A DNA stretch of 64,000 bases, taken from the NCBI RefSeq assembly GCF_026624755.1, contig NZ_JAPMXC010000002.1, positions 1 to 64,000 on the forward strand, in the 5' to 3' direction. The stretch comes from Robbsia betulipollinis. Lineage in GTDB: Bacteria; Pseudomonadota; Gammaproteobacteria; Burkholderiales; Burkholderiaceae. The notes under the pieces were generated by a model. That model had not been told where the DNA came from. It made no database searches and saw nothing but the letters and a program-made list of their open reading frames with translations. Numbering within the stretch: the first letter of the stretch is position 1; every line of letters begins with the position of its first letter. The translations under genes were made by a program, and so were the position numbers. Of the stretch, positions 62,832 to 64,000 are shown one piece after another.

Positions 62832-64000
62832 CTAGGAAAGCAGGGCGTTCCCATCGATGGGCGCGTCGACGAGCGCCTGCGCGCGCGCGAGCGCGGCGAC
62901 GATGGTGTCGAGCGCGGCGTCCCGCTGCGCCGCCGCGCTCTGCCGCAGCGCATACGCGGGGTGGTAGGTGGCGAGCACCCAGCGTCCTGCGAATGTGAAA
63001 GGCGCGTCGAGATAGGGCGTCAGCGCCACGCGGCGTTTGAGCAGGGCGGTGAGGGCGGTGGCGCCCAGCGTCACGACCACGGCCGGGCGCACGGCGTCCA
63101 GTTCCCCGTCGAGCCAGTGGCCGCAGGCCTCGATCTCGCGCTGCTGCGGGGTCTTGTGCAGGCGGCGCTTGCCGCGGGGCTCCCACTTGAAATGTTTGAC
63201 CGCATTGGTCAGATAGACCTCCGCGCGCGGCAGGCCGGCGCGTTGCAGCGCGGTATCGAGCAGTTGTCCCGCCGGGCCGACGAAGGCGCGGCCCGCCAGA
63301 TCCTCCTGGTCTCCCGGTTGCTCGCCGATCACCATGATGCGGGCGGCCGCCGGCCCTGCGCCCGGCACCGCCTGCGTGGCCGCACGCCACAGTTCGCAGC
63401 GCCGGCAGGCATCCAGCGTCGTCGCCGTGTCGCGAACCGGCTGCGCGCGTTCCGCGTCCACCGGAATCACCTTGCCCGAGACCCTTCCCATTGCGCCCAC
63501 CGCGCGCGCCTGCGCCAATTGGCGCGAACCGCTGCGGGCCTCGCTGACCATCGCCGGAATCAGGCGGCTTTCCGGCAATCCCTTCCAGTAACGAACCGGC
63601 ATGTTCTGCTCGAGCGCCGATTCGTTGAGACGCGCCGGGTTGAAGATACTCTGGTAGTACGTCAGCCACAGGGCCTGGGACCGGTCGGCATGGTCGTGGG
63701 CATGGTCGGCCGCCACGGCGTTGCGCCGTTCGATACGCAGGACGGCGCCATCCCACAGCGCCGCGCCGCGCGGCGTGGTGATCAGCCAGCTGGTGCGGCC
63801 CATGCGCTGCGCGAAGTATTCCGCGCCCCAGGCGAGGATGTCGTGGGCAGGCTCGTACCATGCGACATATTCGGGCGCACCGGCCGCCGCCGGGCGTTGC
63901 TGGAAACGCACGTACGCCATCATGTCGTGTTTGTCGCGCCGCACGCCCTTCGCCATCCGGTGCAGCCGCGCGCCGTCCTCGTCCGCGGGCGAGGCGACAT
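62832..64000 (-). CDS. UdgX-type uracil-DNA-binding protein with DUF4130 domain (5' end outside window)
   Basis: The frame continues upstream of the last visible ATG (63956) to the window edge with typical DUF4130 sequence (DGARLHRMAKGVRRDKHDMM), so the gene is cut by the edge. The DUF4130 part is followed at about residue 200 by a family-4-like UDG domain: VIGEQPGDQEDLAGRAFVGP, VYLTNAVKHFKWEPRGKRRL and the UdgX insertion KRRLHKTP, whose His forms a covalent bond to the abasic sugar in UdgX. LATYHPAYALR is the second motif. DUF4130-UdgX fusions are known in proteobacteria. Confidence 0.85.
   Translation of the reverse strand, partial: VASPADEDGARLHRMAKGVRRDKHDMMAYVRFQQRPAAAGAPEYVAWYEPAHDILAWGAEYFAQRMGRTSWLITTPRGAALWDGAVLRIERRNAVAADHAHDHADRSQALWLTYYQSIFNPARLNESALEQNMPVRYWKGLPESRLIPAMVSEARSGSRQLAQARAVGAMGRVSGKVIPVDAERAQPVRDTATTLDACRRCELWRAATQAVPGAGPAAARIMVIGEQPGDQEDLAGRAFVGPAGQLLDTALQRAGLPRAEVYLTNAVKHFKWEPRGKRRLHKTPQQREIEACGHWLDGELDAVRPAVVVTLGATALTALLKRRVALTPYLDAPFTFAGRWVLATYHPAYALRQSAAAQRDAALDTIVAALARAQALVDAPIDGNALLS

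Noticed and set aside
1-64000. CRISPR arrays
   Set aside because: No regularly spaced repeats of 25-40 bp were seen; the only tandem repeats are short and lie inside genes or operator regions.

Overview
The window reads as chromosomal DNA of a high-GC betaproteobacterium of the Burkholderiaceae (Burkholderia/Paraburkholderia/Robbsia type). The run cysS, alkA, accA, tilS, lysC, tRNA-Ser, together with trmJ, suhB, lplT, lpxH and two cyclophilin genes, is a housekeeping block typical of that family. No species call is possible from sequence reading alone.

Positions 1 to about 20,050 are a lower-GC integrated conjugative or mobilizable element, or an integrated plasmid. It opens with an IS30-type element cut by the window edge and inserted in an IS3-type orfA remnant. 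Next come a small regulator, a long non-coding stretch with a candidate oriT, and a transfer module in the order of plasmid R388: a ribbon-helix-helix accessory protein, a TraD/TrwB coupling ATPase and a TrwC/TraI (MobF) relaxase-helicase. Further right are a ParA partition ATPase with a ribbon-helix-helix partner, a second ribbon-helix-helix protein, lipoproteins including a putative zinc metallopeptidase, an LPD29 protein, an Xre-type repressor with clear operators, and a GNAT acetyltransferase. The element ends with two DNA-repair genes broken by stop codons, a uracil-DNA-glycosylase-superfamily gene and an SRAP/YedK gene. No VirB-type channel genes and no integrase are visible.

From about 20.3 to 30.5 kb are ordinary accessory chromosomal genes: a YkgJ-like protein, an ankyrin protein, a hybrid histidine kinase, a three-gene glycosyltransferase operon, a RibD-C/DHFR-like reductase, a trypsin-like protease, a GST and a small lipoprotein.

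The most notable region is 30.6-41.8 kb. A seven-gene run on the minus strand encodes all steps from phosphoenolpyruvate to 2-aminoethylphosphonate (PEP mutase, phosphonopyruvate decarboxylase, transaminase). It also encodes two nucleotidyltransferase domains (one fused to PEP mutase), a CDP-alcohol phosphatidyltransferase, a 2-oxoglutarate/Fe(II) oxygenase and an HpnL-like integral membrane protein. HpnM/MlaC-like and HpnN-like lipid transport genes lie directly upstream. I infer a phosphonolipid assembly and export system: CMP activation of the phosphonate, transfer to a lipid, optional hydroxylation, and membrane translocation.

From 41.9 to 64 kb: a Fur-box promoter followed by a 20-residue membrane peptide gene, an MgtC-like protein, an OprC-type TonB receptor, DUF883, LplT, SuhB, TrmJ, LpxH, PpiB, PpiA, a TPR protein, CysS, AlkA with a long basic tail, AccA, TilS, LysC, tRNA-Ser(GCU), several small orphan genes, an ArsR regulator with its operator divergent from an Old Yellow Enzyme, and a UdgX-type DNA-repair gene that runs off the right edge.
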